Positions 27,540-36,802 of a stretch of DNA of 62,229 nucleotides are shown here, in pieces (within the stretch, counting starts at the first letter, position 1; every line of letters begins with the position of its first letter). The position numbers were made by a program, and so were the translations under genes. The stretch spans positions 1 through 62,229 of the forward strand of contig NZ_QVTC01000016.1 of assembly GCF_003429085.1 (NCBI RefSeq), given 5' to 3'. The notes beneath the pieces were generated by a model. It had not been told where the DNA came from, did no database searches, and saw nothing but the letters and a program-made list of their open reading frames with translations. The stretch comes from Bacillus sp. V59.32b (GTDB lineage: Bacteria > Bacillota > Bacilli > Bacillales > DSM-1321).

Positions 27540-28070
27540 CTCTATATCATTTTTTCAATTTGTTCCCGCTTTGGTTCCAGGAATGGCGGTAAGGATAGTT
27601 TTCTCAAGCTTTTCATACGGTTCGTCTCCCATAAAACCCGGGCCATCCAGTGCAAACTCAAAGAAAATCTGTGGGGTAACTCTTGCATACAGGGATTCGA
27701 AAAAATAGCGATCTACATAACCGGACGTTTGGAATCCAAAGCTTAGCAAACAATCAATCCATCCTAAAGGACAGAATGATCTTCCACACGGAATGCGGCA
27801 CGGCGGACTGTACCAAAGCCTTGTCTGGCCGACGGCAGAATCGCTTTATATTCGACGATTACCTGCGCCCCGTTGCCTCCTTCCCCTACTTCAAACAAAT
27901 GGAATGACCCTTCAGCGATTTCTTTAAACAAGAGAACCTTCTCCATCGCTTCTTTAAAAGGCGATCCGAACAAAGATCGGCCCTAAACCAGTAATCGCTT
28001 ATTCCAAGGGGACCGGTCCTTTTTGTCGAATTGTTCTTTAACTCCAGTATGTTTTACATCGAGGCGATCA
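27540..28070 (-). pseudogene. Decayed ring-cleaving (VOC) dioxygenase, second copy
   Basis: Segments match the intact gene at 36803-37780: SFGFQTSGYVDR and ARVTPQIFFEFALDGPGFMG at 27555-27749, MEKVLLFKEIAEGSFHLFEV and GEGGNGAQVIVEY at 27764-27973, and nucleotide identity around 27990-28070. There are frameshifts, small deletions, and a deletion between about 28030 and 28040 that removes roughly 100 bp present in the intact copy. Only the C-terminal two thirds survive. Confidence 0.85.
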
Positions 28071-28079
28071 CTATCATGT

Positions 28080-28400
28080 TCATGCACATACTGATAAAAG
28101 AACTCTTTTCATGAACTTGTCCATCATTTCTGCTAAATTTTGATCGCCATTGTTGACACACCAGTCGAGTACGATACCCCTGACAATCACCAGCAGATAT
28201 TCAGCCATTTCTTCTTCCGTCATATCATTAGTAATTTCTTCATTTGTTTGACCTAATTTTATTAATTTTTGCAAAGCCAAGTTCATATGTAAATCTTTTC
28301 GGTAAAAAAAAGCATCATCCGTAAAAAGATTATGCCTCGTTATATTTAATCCTAGTTCGGTGATGTTATTCGCAAGCAGGGCAAAAAAGTTCAGAATGAC
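28080..28400 (-). pseudogene. C-terminal ligand domain of a TetR regulator, HTH missing
   Basis: VILNFFALLANNITELGLNI and TEEEMAEYLLVIVRGIVLDW are typical of the TetR C-terminal dimerisation/ligand domain. The DNA-binding half is absent. Upstream of ~28400 the sequence switches to a P450 fragment in another frame, so the 5' end was lost by recombination. It cannot encode a functional regulator. Confidence 0.7.
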
Positions 28401-28403
28401 ATG

Positions 28404-28515
28404 CTTGATAGGTCTTTGACATCTTCGTAAAGAAAGATACTCCATACGTTTGCTTGGTCATCAAAATGAACAGGAGATTCCTTTCTCATTTTCTCGTACC
28501 AAGGATCATATGTGC
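28404..28515 (-). pseudogene. N-terminal fragment of a cytochrome P450
   Basis: In a frame different from the TetR piece the minus strand encodes YDPWYEKMRKESPVHFDD and NVWSIFLYEDVKDLSS. This is the start of bacterial CYP109/YjiB-type P450s (PWYEKMRK, PVxxD, WxVFxYxDV). It ends at a stop and is joined head-to-head with the next fragment. Confidence 0.65.
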
Positions 28516-28542
28516 TACCAGCTTTGGCCTTGATTTGGCCGA

Positions 28543-28845
28543 TTGCGACTCTCAAAGTTTAGTGAGGAGGAAATAATAAAATGGGCGGAAGCAAAGGCAA
28601 GAGGTGAAATGGAGCTGGCTGAGTTCTTTCACGGCATTGTTGAGGAGAAGCGTGGAAACCTGGGAAAAGATATCATATCGATTTTAATCCAGGCAGAGGA
28701 AGAAGGCATGAAGCTTTCAGTTGAGGAATTGGTTCCGTTCTGCAACTTATTGCTGGTCGCAGGAAACGAAACGACAACTAATCTGCTGTCAAATGCCGTA
28801 TTCAGTATCATGGAGACCCCTGGCGCTTATGAGGAGCTTAGTACT
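28543..28845 (+). pseudogene. Central (I-helix) fragment of a cytochrome P450
   Basis: The plus strand encodes FSEEEIIKWAEAKARGEMEL, then DIISILIQAEEEGMKLSVEE and LLLVAGNETTTNLLSNAV, the oxygen-binding I-helix signature (AGxET). The K-helix ExxR and the heme-binding Cys loop are absent. It lies on the strand opposite the N-terminal piece, implying inversion of part of one former gene. Similarity breaks off near 28850. Confidence 0.75.
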
Positions 28846-28855
28846 CTTACATGTT

Positions 28856-29008
28856 TTATTTTTCGAAATCATTATTCTGTTCTTCAAAAAGGCCCTTCAA
28901 TTCTGCTTTACCTTCGCTATTGTACTTAGGAACTGTATCAGCGATTTTAATGGAAAATACGGTAGACAAAATAATAACTGCGATATAGAAAATTGCTATT
29001 TTTTTCAT
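28856..29008 (-). CDS. Possible small membrane-anchored or secreted protein
   Basis: 50 residues: KKIAIFYIAVIILSTVFSIK (signal/anchor helix) followed by a polar tail ADTVPKYNSEGKAELKGLFE. The ribosome site is weak (GAGGCCTGGGAA). The stop lies at the junction with the P450 fragment, so it could be the truncated start of a longer gene. Confidence 0.35.
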   Translation of the reverse strand: MKKIAIFYIAVIILSTVFSIKIADTVPKYNSEGKAELKGLFEEQNNDFEK

Positions 29009-29119
29009 TTCCCAGGCCTCTTCTCTGTGAGCTGACGTATCAGCTTTCTTGATTATAATGTTCACTAGTTGGAGGCCTTTAATGCAAAAAAACTGTTTGA
29101 AGCCCACAAAAAAATTCAC

Positions 29120-29503
29120 TTAACTTTATAATTACGTGAATTTTCTTCTTGTTTTGGAAATAGCATTAGATGGACTGTTTTACATTATTTCTAACAACTG
29201 TTCTGCCATATAGTTAGCTCTGGTTAAATCTCAAACGACATCATCTATAATTTACTCTATAAGGTCTTCCTTATATTGATAATGCTCCTAAAATGTTCCC
29301 TAATTAACATAAGCGACCTTAACACATATCTGTTCTGTATCCCTCAACGCTTTTATTCAATTGAATAGATAAGAGAGTCCTTAAGTACTTTTTTGTTCTT
29401 CTAAACCATTCTAATAATCAAGAGCGTTAATATAAAAATTAAGCAATCTTAGCCCTGTGGAATACAGAACTAAGATTGCTAAGAAAGACAAATGTATGAT
29501 TAA
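29120..29503. other. Intergenic region without a gene; contains a terminator hairpin
   Basis: No convincing frame is visible on either strand. At 29439-29480 AGCAATCTTAG pairs with CTAAGATTGCT; it lies downstream of the SDR gene and probably terminates the leftward cluster. Confidence 0.6.
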
Positions 29504-30265
29504 CTAAAAAGCTGATGTCCAGCCCGCGTCCGCAGTGACCACCGTACCATTGACAAAACTAGATTCATCTGATGCTAGAAAAAGTGCGACTTGTGCGATT
29601 TCTTCTGGTTGCCCTGCACGAGGAATAACAGATTGGGCAACTTGTGTACGACTTGTACCAAACTCATTTAAATTAGTCATGGTGGATTCAATGTTCGTTA
29701 TCGTAGCACCTGGTGCAATAGCGTTACAACGGATTCCTTTGTTGGCATACATGAAACCTGTATTTTTCGTAATACCAACAACTGCATGTTTAGAAGCTGT
29801 GTACGCAACTCCGGCATGAGCGCCGTTAAATCCCCCAGTAGAAGCTGTGTTTACAATTACACCTTTGCCTTTTTCCAAAAAGATTGACACTGCCTTACGT
29901 GTTGCGCGCATCACACTTTTTGTATTAATATCAAAAATTCGATCCCATTTTTCATCAGTAATATCGCCAACAGGTTCAAAACCGTCCATTATCCCAGCAT
30001 TATTAACGAGGATATCCAGTGTCCCAAATTCACTTACCGCTGTATTGATCATGTTTTCAATATCTGATGATTCTGCGACATTTGCCTTCACGGCTTTAGC
30101 TGTACCGCCATTCGCAACGATTCCACTTGCCACCGTTTCTGCACCTTCGAAATTATAGTCGGCAAGAATTACTTTTGCTCCCTCCTTCGCATACAATTCA
30201 GCAATCGCCTTGCCCATACCTGAAGCTGCTCCTGTAACCACTGCTACCTTTTCATTAAGTCTCAT
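29504..30265 (-). CDS. Short-chain dehydrogenase/reductase
   Basis: 253 residues. TGAASGMGKAIA is the cofactor loop (residues ~10-21), ADYNFEGAETVA suggests preference for NAD (Asp after strand 2), NNAGIMDG the structural motif, and S...YTASKHAV the catalytic Tyr-Lys. The ATG at 30265 with AAGGAG at nine bases was preferred to upstream starts. Last gene of a four-gene leftward set with an LLM oxidoreductase, DoxX and NAD(P)-binding protein; the substrate is unknown. Confidence 0.85.
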   Translation of the reverse strand: MRLNEKVAVVTGAASGMGKAIAELYAKEGAKVILADYNFEGAETVASGIVANGGTAKAVKANVAESSDIENMINTAVSEFGTLDILVNNAGIMDGFEPVGDITDEKWDRIFDINTKSVMRATRKAVSIFLEKGKGVIVNTASTGGFNGAHAGVAYTASKHAVVGITKNTGFMYANKGIRCNAIAPGATITNIESTMTNLNEFGTSRTQVAQSVIPRAGQPEEIAQVALFLASDESSFVNGTVVTADAGWTSAF

Positions 30266-30381
30266 ATCCATCGTCTCCTTTATTTTTATTAGTTTATAAT
30301 AGATTGATAGCTTACTAATACCCATTTAGTTTGTTAAATATTAACGAACCATGTTCATAATCCTATCAACTTCTTCCCCAA

Positions 30382-31440
30382 TTATTTTTTAGCAAGTGCA
30401 TTTCTTACGATTGGCGCTACTTTATTCGCCAACAAGTCTATCGCTTTTTCTACATTAGCCAATGATTGTCCACCCATATCAAATTGTCCCATAAAACGGC
30501 TATGGCCAAATAACTCATGTTGATATAGGATTTTTTCAGCCACTTCTTCTGCACTGCCGACTGCTAATATTTGATTGGAGGTTCTTTGCGGGTGTAACGA
30601 TTCTTTTGACACAAAAAAGTTTTGGCCACGTTCTTTCATAAAGTATCCAAAGTAGTTCATATAATGTGGATAAAACTCTTCGACAGCTTGTTCACCTGTT
30701 TCTGCAACATAGGCATGGCCTGTTACGGATACACGCAGTTGACTTAGATTATGGCCAGCTTCATGCGCAGCTGCCCAGTACAAATCAGTTAAATGTTTGA
30801 CACTTTCAGGCCGGCCTGCTAATAAACCAAGAGCCATATTCACTCCTAACCTACCTGCACGAACGGCACTTTCAGGTGTGCCTCCAACGCCAATCCATAA
30901 TGGGAGCTTCTCTTGATAAGGGCGTGGTGAAATACTGGTATTTTCAAGAGGCGATCGGAACCTGCCAGACCAACTAACATTTTCATTTTCTTGTAATCGC
31001 ATAAAGAGTTCTAATTTTTCTTCGAATAATTGATTATAATGTTTTAAATCTGCACCGAACATTGAAAATGATTCTAAAAAGGCACCGCGGCCCACGATAA
31101 TTTCCGTCCGTCCTTTAGAAAGTAAATCGAGCGTTGCAAAATCCTCATAGACACGGACAGGATCCGCCGTACTAATGACTGAAAGTGAGCTAGTCAATTT
31201 AATCTGGCTTGTTTCCCTTGCAATGCCCGCTAATATCATGGCATATGAAGAAGTTACAAAATCCGGGCGATGATGTTCGCCAATGCCAAATACATCTAAC
31301 CCTGCCTCATCCGCCATCTTTGCCATTTGAATCATTTCTGAAATGCGTTCTTCCTCACTTTTCACATGGCTCTTATCTGGGATCCTTTCACCGAGAGAAT
31401 AGATACCAAATTCAAATGACGATTGTTTTGAAATTTCCAT
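30382..31440 (-). CDS. LLM-class flavin-dependent oxidoreductase
   Basis: 352 residues of the bacterial luciferase-like fold: FGIGEHHRPDFVTSSYAMIL, SSLSVISTADPVRVYEDFAT, GRTEIIVGRGAFLESF, and PLWIGVGGTPESAVRAGRLG. Such FMN/F420 enzymes oxidise varied small molecules. The ATG at 31440 follows AAAGGA; an open 41-codon extension overlaps the doxX-like gene. Lies 16 bases after the end of doxX, so it is in the same operon. Confidence 0.88.
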   Translation of the reverse strand: MEISKQSSFEFGIYSLGERIPDKSHVKSEEERISEMIQMAKMADEAGLDVFGIGEHHRPDFVTSSYAMILAGIARETSQIKLTSSLSVISTADPVRVYEDFATLDLLSKGRTEIIVGRGAFLESFSMFGADLKHYNQLFEEKLELFMRLQENENVSWSGRFRSPLENTSISPRPYQEKLPLWIGVGGTPESAVRAGRLGVNMALGLLAGRPESVKHLTDLYWAAAHEAGHNLSQLRVSVTGHAYVAETGEQAVEEFYPHYMNYFGYFMKERGQNFFVSKESLHPQRTSNQILAVGSAEEVAEKILYQHELFGHSRFMGQFDMGGQSLANVEKAIDLLANKVAPIVRNALAKK

Positions 31441-31456
31441 ACTCGCAGTCCTTTCA

Positions 31457-31801
31457 TTAGATAAGAATAAATAACAGGATAAACACCATAATACCAAGGA
31501 AGACAATGGCTGACGTTTCTTTAAAACCATCTTTGACACGAAGATGAGTAAGGATTCCGCCAATTGCCGTTACACCAAGCAATAGCGCACCAGCAATGGC
31601 ATAATCAGTTTGCCAAAAACCGATAACTAATAACGCAGCCCCGGCTAATTCTACGATCCCTGTTACAACCCGGAACCATTGTGGTAACCTCCAATGCTCA
31701 AATCCTTCTTTATGCATTTTCGAACCAAAAACTTTTCCCATCCCCGCAGCTAGAAACATGGCTGCTAATAAACCTTGTAAAATCCAAGCTAATATAGTCA
31801 T
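31457..31801 (-). CDS. DoxX-family membrane protein
   Basis: 114 residues, four membrane helices: WILQGLLAAMFLAAGMGKVF (typical DoxX start), VTGIVELAGAALLVIGF, AGALLLGVTAIGGILTHL and IVFLGIMVFILLFILI. DoxX-like proteins often accompany redox-stress (quinone, thiol) operons. Its stop and start are close to both neighbours, supporting one transcript. Confidence 0.85.
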   Translation of the reverse strand: MTILAWILQGLLAAMFLAAGMGKVFGSKMHKEGFEHWRLPQWFRVVTGIVELAGAALLVIGFWQTDYAIAGALLLGVTAIGGILTHLRVKDGFKETSAIVFLGIMVFILLFILI

Positions 31802-31813
31802 ATAAACTCCCCC

Positions 31814-32458
31814 TTATTTATTAAAAACAATCGGCATTTTGTGAATATACTCATTTTTTCTCGTCATATCAAACAAACATTTGGCAACATTTTCTCTTGA
31901 TACATTCATACTTCCTTTTGTATCACCCAATGAAATGCTGTATCCTTTGCCATCATGCTTAACATTTGGGTTAATAATTCGTACGACAGTCCAATCCAAA
32001 TAAGATTGTTTTACTAACTGTTCAATACGTTTCATCTCCTGATACCCTGTTGGAAATAATAGCTTTGCCATCATGCCTGGTAAAATGGTAATCACTTGAG
32101 ATCGATCTTCATTTGCCTTTATTGATGGAGTACCGAGTGTAATAAAGCGCTTTTTCTTTACCTTTTGCATAACCTGGATGATGGTTTGATGGGCTGCAGC
32201 AATAGGCAAATCCTTAACTTTCCTTGATTTATCTAGCGCTGGTCCTAAAGCACTGATTACTGCGTCCGAATCAGCGATCGCTTCTTCAATTTTTCTCGCA
32301 TCATCTAAATTTCCTACGATAATTTGTAAATTTTCATGACTGATAGTTAACGCATTATCCCTTCTTATATAGGCAATCACTTGATCACCATTTTCCAGTG
32401 CTTCCTTCACTGCTAGCTGGCCTATTGCTCCGTTAGCTCCAAAAACGGTTAATTTCAA
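31814..32458 (-). CDS. NAD(P)H-binding (NmrA/SDR-like) protein
   Basis: 214 residues. The N-terminal Rossmann motif is VFGANGAIGQLAVKEALENG; DSDAVISALGP and RFITLGTPSIK follow, and the SDR catalytic Tyr-xxx-Lys is not obvious. This pattern is that of atypical SDRs that reduce quinones or flavins or sense NADP(H). First gene of the operon, with the 20-bp palindrome just upstream. Confidence 0.82.
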   Translation of the reverse strand: MKLTVFGANGAIGQLAVKEALENGDQVIAYIRRDNALTISHENLQIIVGNLDDARKIEEAIADSDAVISALGPALDKSRKVKDLPIAAAHQTIIQVMQKVKKKRFITLGTPSIKANEDRSQVITILPGMMAKLLFPTGYQEMKRIEQLVKQSYLDWTVVRIINPNVKHDGKGYSISLGDTKGSMNVSRENVAKCLFDMTRKNEYIHKMPIVFNK

Positions 32459-32494
32459 TTCTTTAACACCTCAGTTTATTAATCACCTTTTGTT

Positions 32495-32514
32495 TATACA
32501 ACATATGTTGTATA
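32495..32514. promoter_or_regulatory. Perfect 20-bp palindrome, putative TetR operator
   Basis: TATACAACATATGTTGTATA is perfectly self-complementary and lies between the divergent NAD(P)-binding gene and the tetR gene, 37 bases from the former start codon. It is the obvious target for the TetR protein encoded next door. Confidence 0.75.
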
Positions 32515-32620
32515 GTTAAAGTATATTACACTGTAAAAAATGCTCAACCAACACTTTTTAACTTTTATCGCATATACGACAGATTTGATAAATTGTCTAA
32601 TATCTAAAAGGGGTTATAAC

Positions 32621-33202
32621 ATGGCTGAAACAAAAATAGATCCACGGATTGTTCGTACACGTAGGTTAATCATGGATGCATTTGTTCAACTTTCAATAAA
32701 AAAGGATTTTAAGGATATTACCATCAAAGATATTACAACAGAAGCAACGGTTAATCGTGCGACCTTTTATTACCATTTCACGGATAAATTTGACTTATTG
32801 GAAAAAGTATTAAAAGAAGACTTGATGACAAACGTAATCAGTGAAATCGCTGAACATAATGAACTGACCGAATCCACGATCATTAGTGTTTTTTTATCCG
32901 TTACAACTTTTCAAAAATCGATAGCAACGCAATGCCGAAGAAGCTTTGAGGCTTTTTCAGCAACATTTGAAACCATTATAAAGAAAGAATTAGAAAGTAT
33001 CTTTTATCAAATGTTATTAAAGCGACATTCCACTGAAAACGATGAATCTCTAAGAATAGCATCTGTCATGTTATGTTGGGGGCTTTACGGGGCTTCATTG
33101 GATTGGCAGCACAATAGTACTATGCTACCAGAAGAATATATAAAATTAGCTATACCATATGTTACACAGGGAATGCAGTTTCTAGCTTCAGAGGGAATTT
33201 AA
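32621..33202 (+). CDS. TetR-family regulator of the detoxification cluster
   Basis: 193 residues. HTH: RRLIMDAFVQLSIKKDFKDI with DITTEATVNRATFYYHFTDK. The C-terminal domain (TetR_C_7-like) contains CRRSFEAFSATFETIIKKEL with a cysteine that might sense thiol-reactive compounds (inference). The ATG at 32621 has AAAAGGGG. Divergent from the four-gene redox operon. Confidence 0.82.
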   Translation: MAETKIDPRIVRTRRLIMDAFVQLSIKKDFKDITIKDITTEATVNRATFYYHFTDKFDLLEKVLKEDLMTNVISEIAEHNELTESTIISVFLSVTTFQKSIATQCRRSFEAFSATFETIIKKELESIFYQMLLKRHSTENDESLRIASVMLCWGLYGASLDWQHNSTMLPEEYIKLAIPYVTQGMQFLASEGI

Positions 33203-33337
33203 AATAAAAACTCAATCAAATAAACGACCTAACACAATCAGGTCATGTCGAAATTGAATCTTCTAGACATCCGTGCATATATCAAAAAATGATGACATTT
33301 TCATTCAAATGTCTCAGTCTTTTTAGGAGTAATAGAA

Positions 33338-33865
33338 ATGAACACAAACACGCAAAAACGCACAATTAATCAAATCATTCAAACTTACACTACTTTGCTG
33401 CACCAAAGGCCTTTCTCAGAAATTACCGTGCAGGATATTTGTGACGCAGCACTTATACATCGCAGTACATTTTATCGCTATTTTGAAGATAAATACGATC
33501 TTTTAAATCAAGTTGTTCGTTTAATTGGGCAGTCATTATACGAACGTTCACAAAGTCATCGCACTTTATTTGAAGAATTAATTGAATTTGTTGATGAAAA
33601 CCGTCAATTTTTTATTCATGTGACGACAAATGATATTAATGTCGATTTATTTAGTGAGCTTGTAAAGATGAGCAGTAATATTATGTATGCCAATGCAGAA
33701 AGAATGGATGATCCGCTTTCCCAAAAAATTCGAAATTCACCCCATCCTAAGATTTTATGTGATTTTTACAGTAGTGGGATTATTGAGGTGTTAAAACAAT
33801 GGATTAATAAAAATTATGATTATTCCAAAGAGAAATTAATCGTAATTGTAAACGAACTGTTTTAA
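33338..33865 (+). CDS. TetR-family regulator upstream of an MMPL exporter
   Basis: 175 residues. HTH: TINQIIQTYTTLLHQRPFSE and DICDAALIHRSTFYRYFEDK. The small C-terminal domain is helical with no recognisable ligand. It precedes the MMPL-type gene by about 115 bp on the same strand, so it is likely its local repressor. TTTAGGAG precedes the ATG. Confidence 0.8.
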   Translation: MNTNTQKRTINQIIQTYTTLLHQRPFSEITVQDICDAALIHRSTFYRYFEDKYDLLNQVVRLIGQSLYERSQSHRTLFEELIEFVDENRQFFIHVTTNDINVDLFSELVKMSSNIMYANAERMDDPLSQKIRNSPHPKILCDFYSSGIIEVLKQWINKNYDYSKEKLIVIVNELF

Positions 33866-33979
33866 TAATGAACCATTTTGCGATATTTGTCGCATTTTGA
33901 AACATATCCACCATATTGATTGTTTATCTGCCTTCTTTTCCTTGTTATATTTTATTTTATGAAAGGGAGGAAGAAATTA

Positions 33980-36568
33980 ATGGACAAACTATTTTCAAAA
34001 CTCGGGGATTTTATCGTTAAAAAGTCTAAACTAAATATTATTGTCATAACGATTTTAACGATAATTTTAGGGTTTGGAGTTACAAAATTAGAAATGAAAA
34101 TGGGCAATGACGTCTTCGTCAGTTCAGATACAGACGTGTTTAAAGATACAGCGAAGTATCAAGAGCATTTTGGTGGAGACGGTATTTACTTATTGCTAGA
34201 AGGTGATAAGGATACCCTCATTTCTCAAGAAACAGCAGCTGAAATCGTTCGTTTCACAAATGAAGTCGTGCAAATTGAAGATATTACAGGCACAACAAAC
34301 TTTGTTGGCCTAATGAATGAGTTATTATCTTCTGATAATCCTTCATTATCAATAGGCGATGAAGGAAATGAAGAATTGGAAGAAGCAATCAAAGATTCAA
34401 TAAGCACGGAAGATATGGCTGATATTGAAGAATCGATGATGAATAGTTTAACAGACAAGCAAAAGAATTCGATTCAAGCATTTACACAAGAACAGTTAAA
34501 ACCAGAACAATTACAAGAGCTAGGGCAGCAAATGGCTGCACTTGGGCCAAATGCAACTCAAGAAGCACAAGCCGATTTAATGAATGACATTTTAACAGAA
34601 GAACAAAATGAAGCGATTATGTCTTATACAGAAAGTATACTGACAGAGAAGCAAAAATCTCAAATGCAAAAAGAAATGCTTGCTGTGTTGCCACCTGTAG
34701 AAAAGATGAGCGATGAGTTATTACAGGCGATTATTTTTTCGGATAATGGCAACGTTCCTGAGCAATTAGAACAACTTATACCGGCAAACGGCAAACACGT
34801 TTTAATTATGCTTAACACGTCAAATGATACAGAAATGGCAACATATGTACGGATAAATGAAGAATTAAATGAAATAATTGATGAAAGTCACTTCCCAGAA
34901 GGAATTAAAATTCAAGCCGGTGGTGTACCTGTGGTACAAGGTGACGTACAAGGGGAAGTAATAACAACGATGGGCATAATGCTGGCACTAGCTGTTGTTA
35001 TTATGATTTTAGTATTATTCTTCGTTTTCCCGGTGCGCAGACGAACTATCTCTTTAGGTTTTGTCCTGGTCGGCCTTATTTGGACATTTGGCTTTATGGG
35101 TTGGGCTGGCATACCAATCACACTGGCAACAATGGCAACCTTGCCAATCATAATCGGATTAGGTACTGACTTTGGTGTGCAGTTCCATAACCGCTATGAA
35201 GAAGAATTCAGAAATAGCAAATTTAATGCACCACGTGCCACAAAAGAAGCAGTTCGCCATATTGGTCCTGGTGTAGGAATTGCTGTTTTTATTATGGCCT
35301 TAAGCTTCTTAACGATGTTTTTATCAAAAGCACCAATGATGCAACAATTTGGTTTAACACTCGCAATTGGTGTTGTGTTCTGCTATTTCGTTGAACTCAT
35401 TTTAATGTTCTCGACGTTTAATCTACTCGATCAACGTAAAAAAGACATAAAAATCAAAGCGAATGATGATACATGGCTCTCACGTTTCTTAGGTCGCTAT
35501 GCTGAAATTGTTGGGAAGTTTGCTTTACCGATCTTAATTATTGCCATGAGTTTATCAGCGATTGGTTTTATAAATGAACATAAAATCCCAACTGAAACAA
35601 ACTTAATGAAAATGATTCCACAAGATTTGGAAGCATTAGAGAATACTAATTATTTACAAGAAGTGGTTGGCTCCACAACATTCATTACGTATTTAGTGAA
35701 AGCTGAAGATGTCACCAGTCCAGCAGTTATCGAATGGACCGATAAATTTAGTCAAAAAATTGATGATAAGTATGAAGATATTCAAGATTATACAACATTA
35801 TCTTCTATGCTGCTTCAATTAAATGGCAATGATGAACTACCAGAAGATGAAGCACGATTAAAAAAAGATATTTCAAATCTTCCTGCTTCTATTAAACAAA
35901 CTTTAATTAGCGAGAATAACAAATACGCTACCATTCAGTTCCAGGTAAATCCAGAGCTTGCATCAGCAGATCAGCTTGAATTAATGAATGAAATTACAGA
36001 CCAAATCGATACAGATGGCCAATTTAAAGTGTCTCCTGCTGGCGCACAAGTCATGATGTTATACGGTATTGATAACATTGGGGCAAATAGCAAATTAATG
36101 ATTGTGGTCGGACTTGCAATTATTTTCACTGGTTTATTCTTAGTCTATCGTCGTGTAAAACACTCGATTTATCCGTTAATTCCGATTATCTTAGTACTAG
36201 GATTCTCTCCATTAGCCTTATTATTACTGGATATGTCATTCAATCCATTAACGACCGCACTTAGTTGCTTAGTGTTAGGTATTGGTACAGAATTTACCAT
36301 TTTAATAATGGAGCGATTCCGTGAAGAGGAAGCGCGTGGTTTAGACGCAAAAGAAGCCATTAAAGTTTCCTTATCAAAGGTTGGTCAAGCAATTACTGCT
36401 TCTGGTTTAACGGTCGTTGGCGGGTTTTCAACTTTAATCTTTGTCAACTTTCCTATTTTACGTGACTTCGGCATTACAACAGTAATTGATACACTTTTAT
36501 CATTATTTTGTGCATTAACGATTCTACCTGCATTAATTGTATTATTCCGTAAACGAAAAAAGGCTTAA
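33980..36568 (+). CDS. MMPL/RND-family exporter (HAE3 type)
   Basis: 862 residues in two repeats, each with one N-terminal membrane helix, a large extracytoplasmic loop and five further helices. The family motifs GLGTDFGVQFHNRYEEE and GIGTEFTILIMERFREEE sit in helix 4 of each half, with the acidic proton-relay residues. The first loop has a long coiled coil-like segment rich in Q/E (residues ~130-245). Likely exports lipids, quinone-like or hydrophobic drugs. The ATG at 33980 follows GGGAGGAAG. The gene is AT-rich relative to the lut region. Confidence 0.88.
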   Translation: MDKLFSKLGDFIVKKSKLNIIVITILTIILGFGVTKLEMKMGNDVFVSSDTDVFKDTAKYQEHFGGDGIYLLLEGDKDTLISQETAAEIVRFTNEVVQIEDITGTTNFVGLMNELLSSDNPSLSIGDEGNEELEEAIKDSISTEDMADIEESMMNSLTDKQKNSIQAFTQEQLKPEQLQELGQQMAALGPNATQEAQADLMNDILTEEQNEAIMSYTESILTEKQKSQMQKEMLAVLPPVEKMSDELLQAIIFSDNGNVPEQLEQLIPANGKHVLIMLNTSNDTEMATYVRINEELNEIIDESHFPEGIKIQAGGVPVVQGDVQGEVITTMGIMLALAVVIMILVLFFVFPVRRRTISLGFVLVGLIWTFGFMGWAGIPITLATMATLPIIIGLGTDFGVQFHNRYEEEFRNSKFNAPRATKEAVRHIGPGVGIAVFIMALSFLTMFLSKAPMMQQFGLTLAIGVVFCYFVELILMFSTFNLLDQRKKDIKIKANDDTWLSRFLGRYAEIVGKFALPILIIAMSLSAIGFINEHKIPTETNLMKMIPQDLEALENTNYLQEVVGSTTFITYLVKAEDVTSPAVIEWTDKFSQKIDDKYEDIQDYTTLSSMLLQLNGNDELPEDEARLKKDISNLPASIKQTLISENNKYATIQFQVNPELASADQLELMNEITDQIDTDGQFKVSPAGAQVMMLYGIDNIGANSKLMIVVGLAIIFTGLFLVYRRVKHSIYPLIPIILVLGFSPLALLLLDMSFNPLTTALSCLVLGIGTEFTILIMERFREEEARGLDAKEAIKVSLSKVGQAITASGLTVVGGFSTLIFVNFPILRDFGITTVIDTLLSLFCALTILPALIVLFRKRKKA

Positions 36569-36693
36569 TTGACTTTGTTGGGTATGTGATTCTAATATAA
36601 ACCCTATCGAATCGGATCATACGAATTTGTATGCTAATACCGTATCTAATAAAACTAGAATAACCAAAATTTCCCACATTTACTTTAGATAAC

Positions 36694-36725
36694 AAAAAGA
36701 CAGGAACCGCTACCTGTCTTTTTGT
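36694..36725. terminator. Bidirectional terminator between MMPL and dioxygenase genes
   Basis: AAAAAGACAGG pairs with CCTGTCTTTTT; T-tracts exist on both strands between converging genes. Confidence 0.9.
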
Positions 36726-36802
36726 TTACATATAAGGGGTTAATAATTCTTCCAGCAGTTATCCTAATCATTTGTTTAACGATTCTTTTCCAGAGTATCT
36801 TA

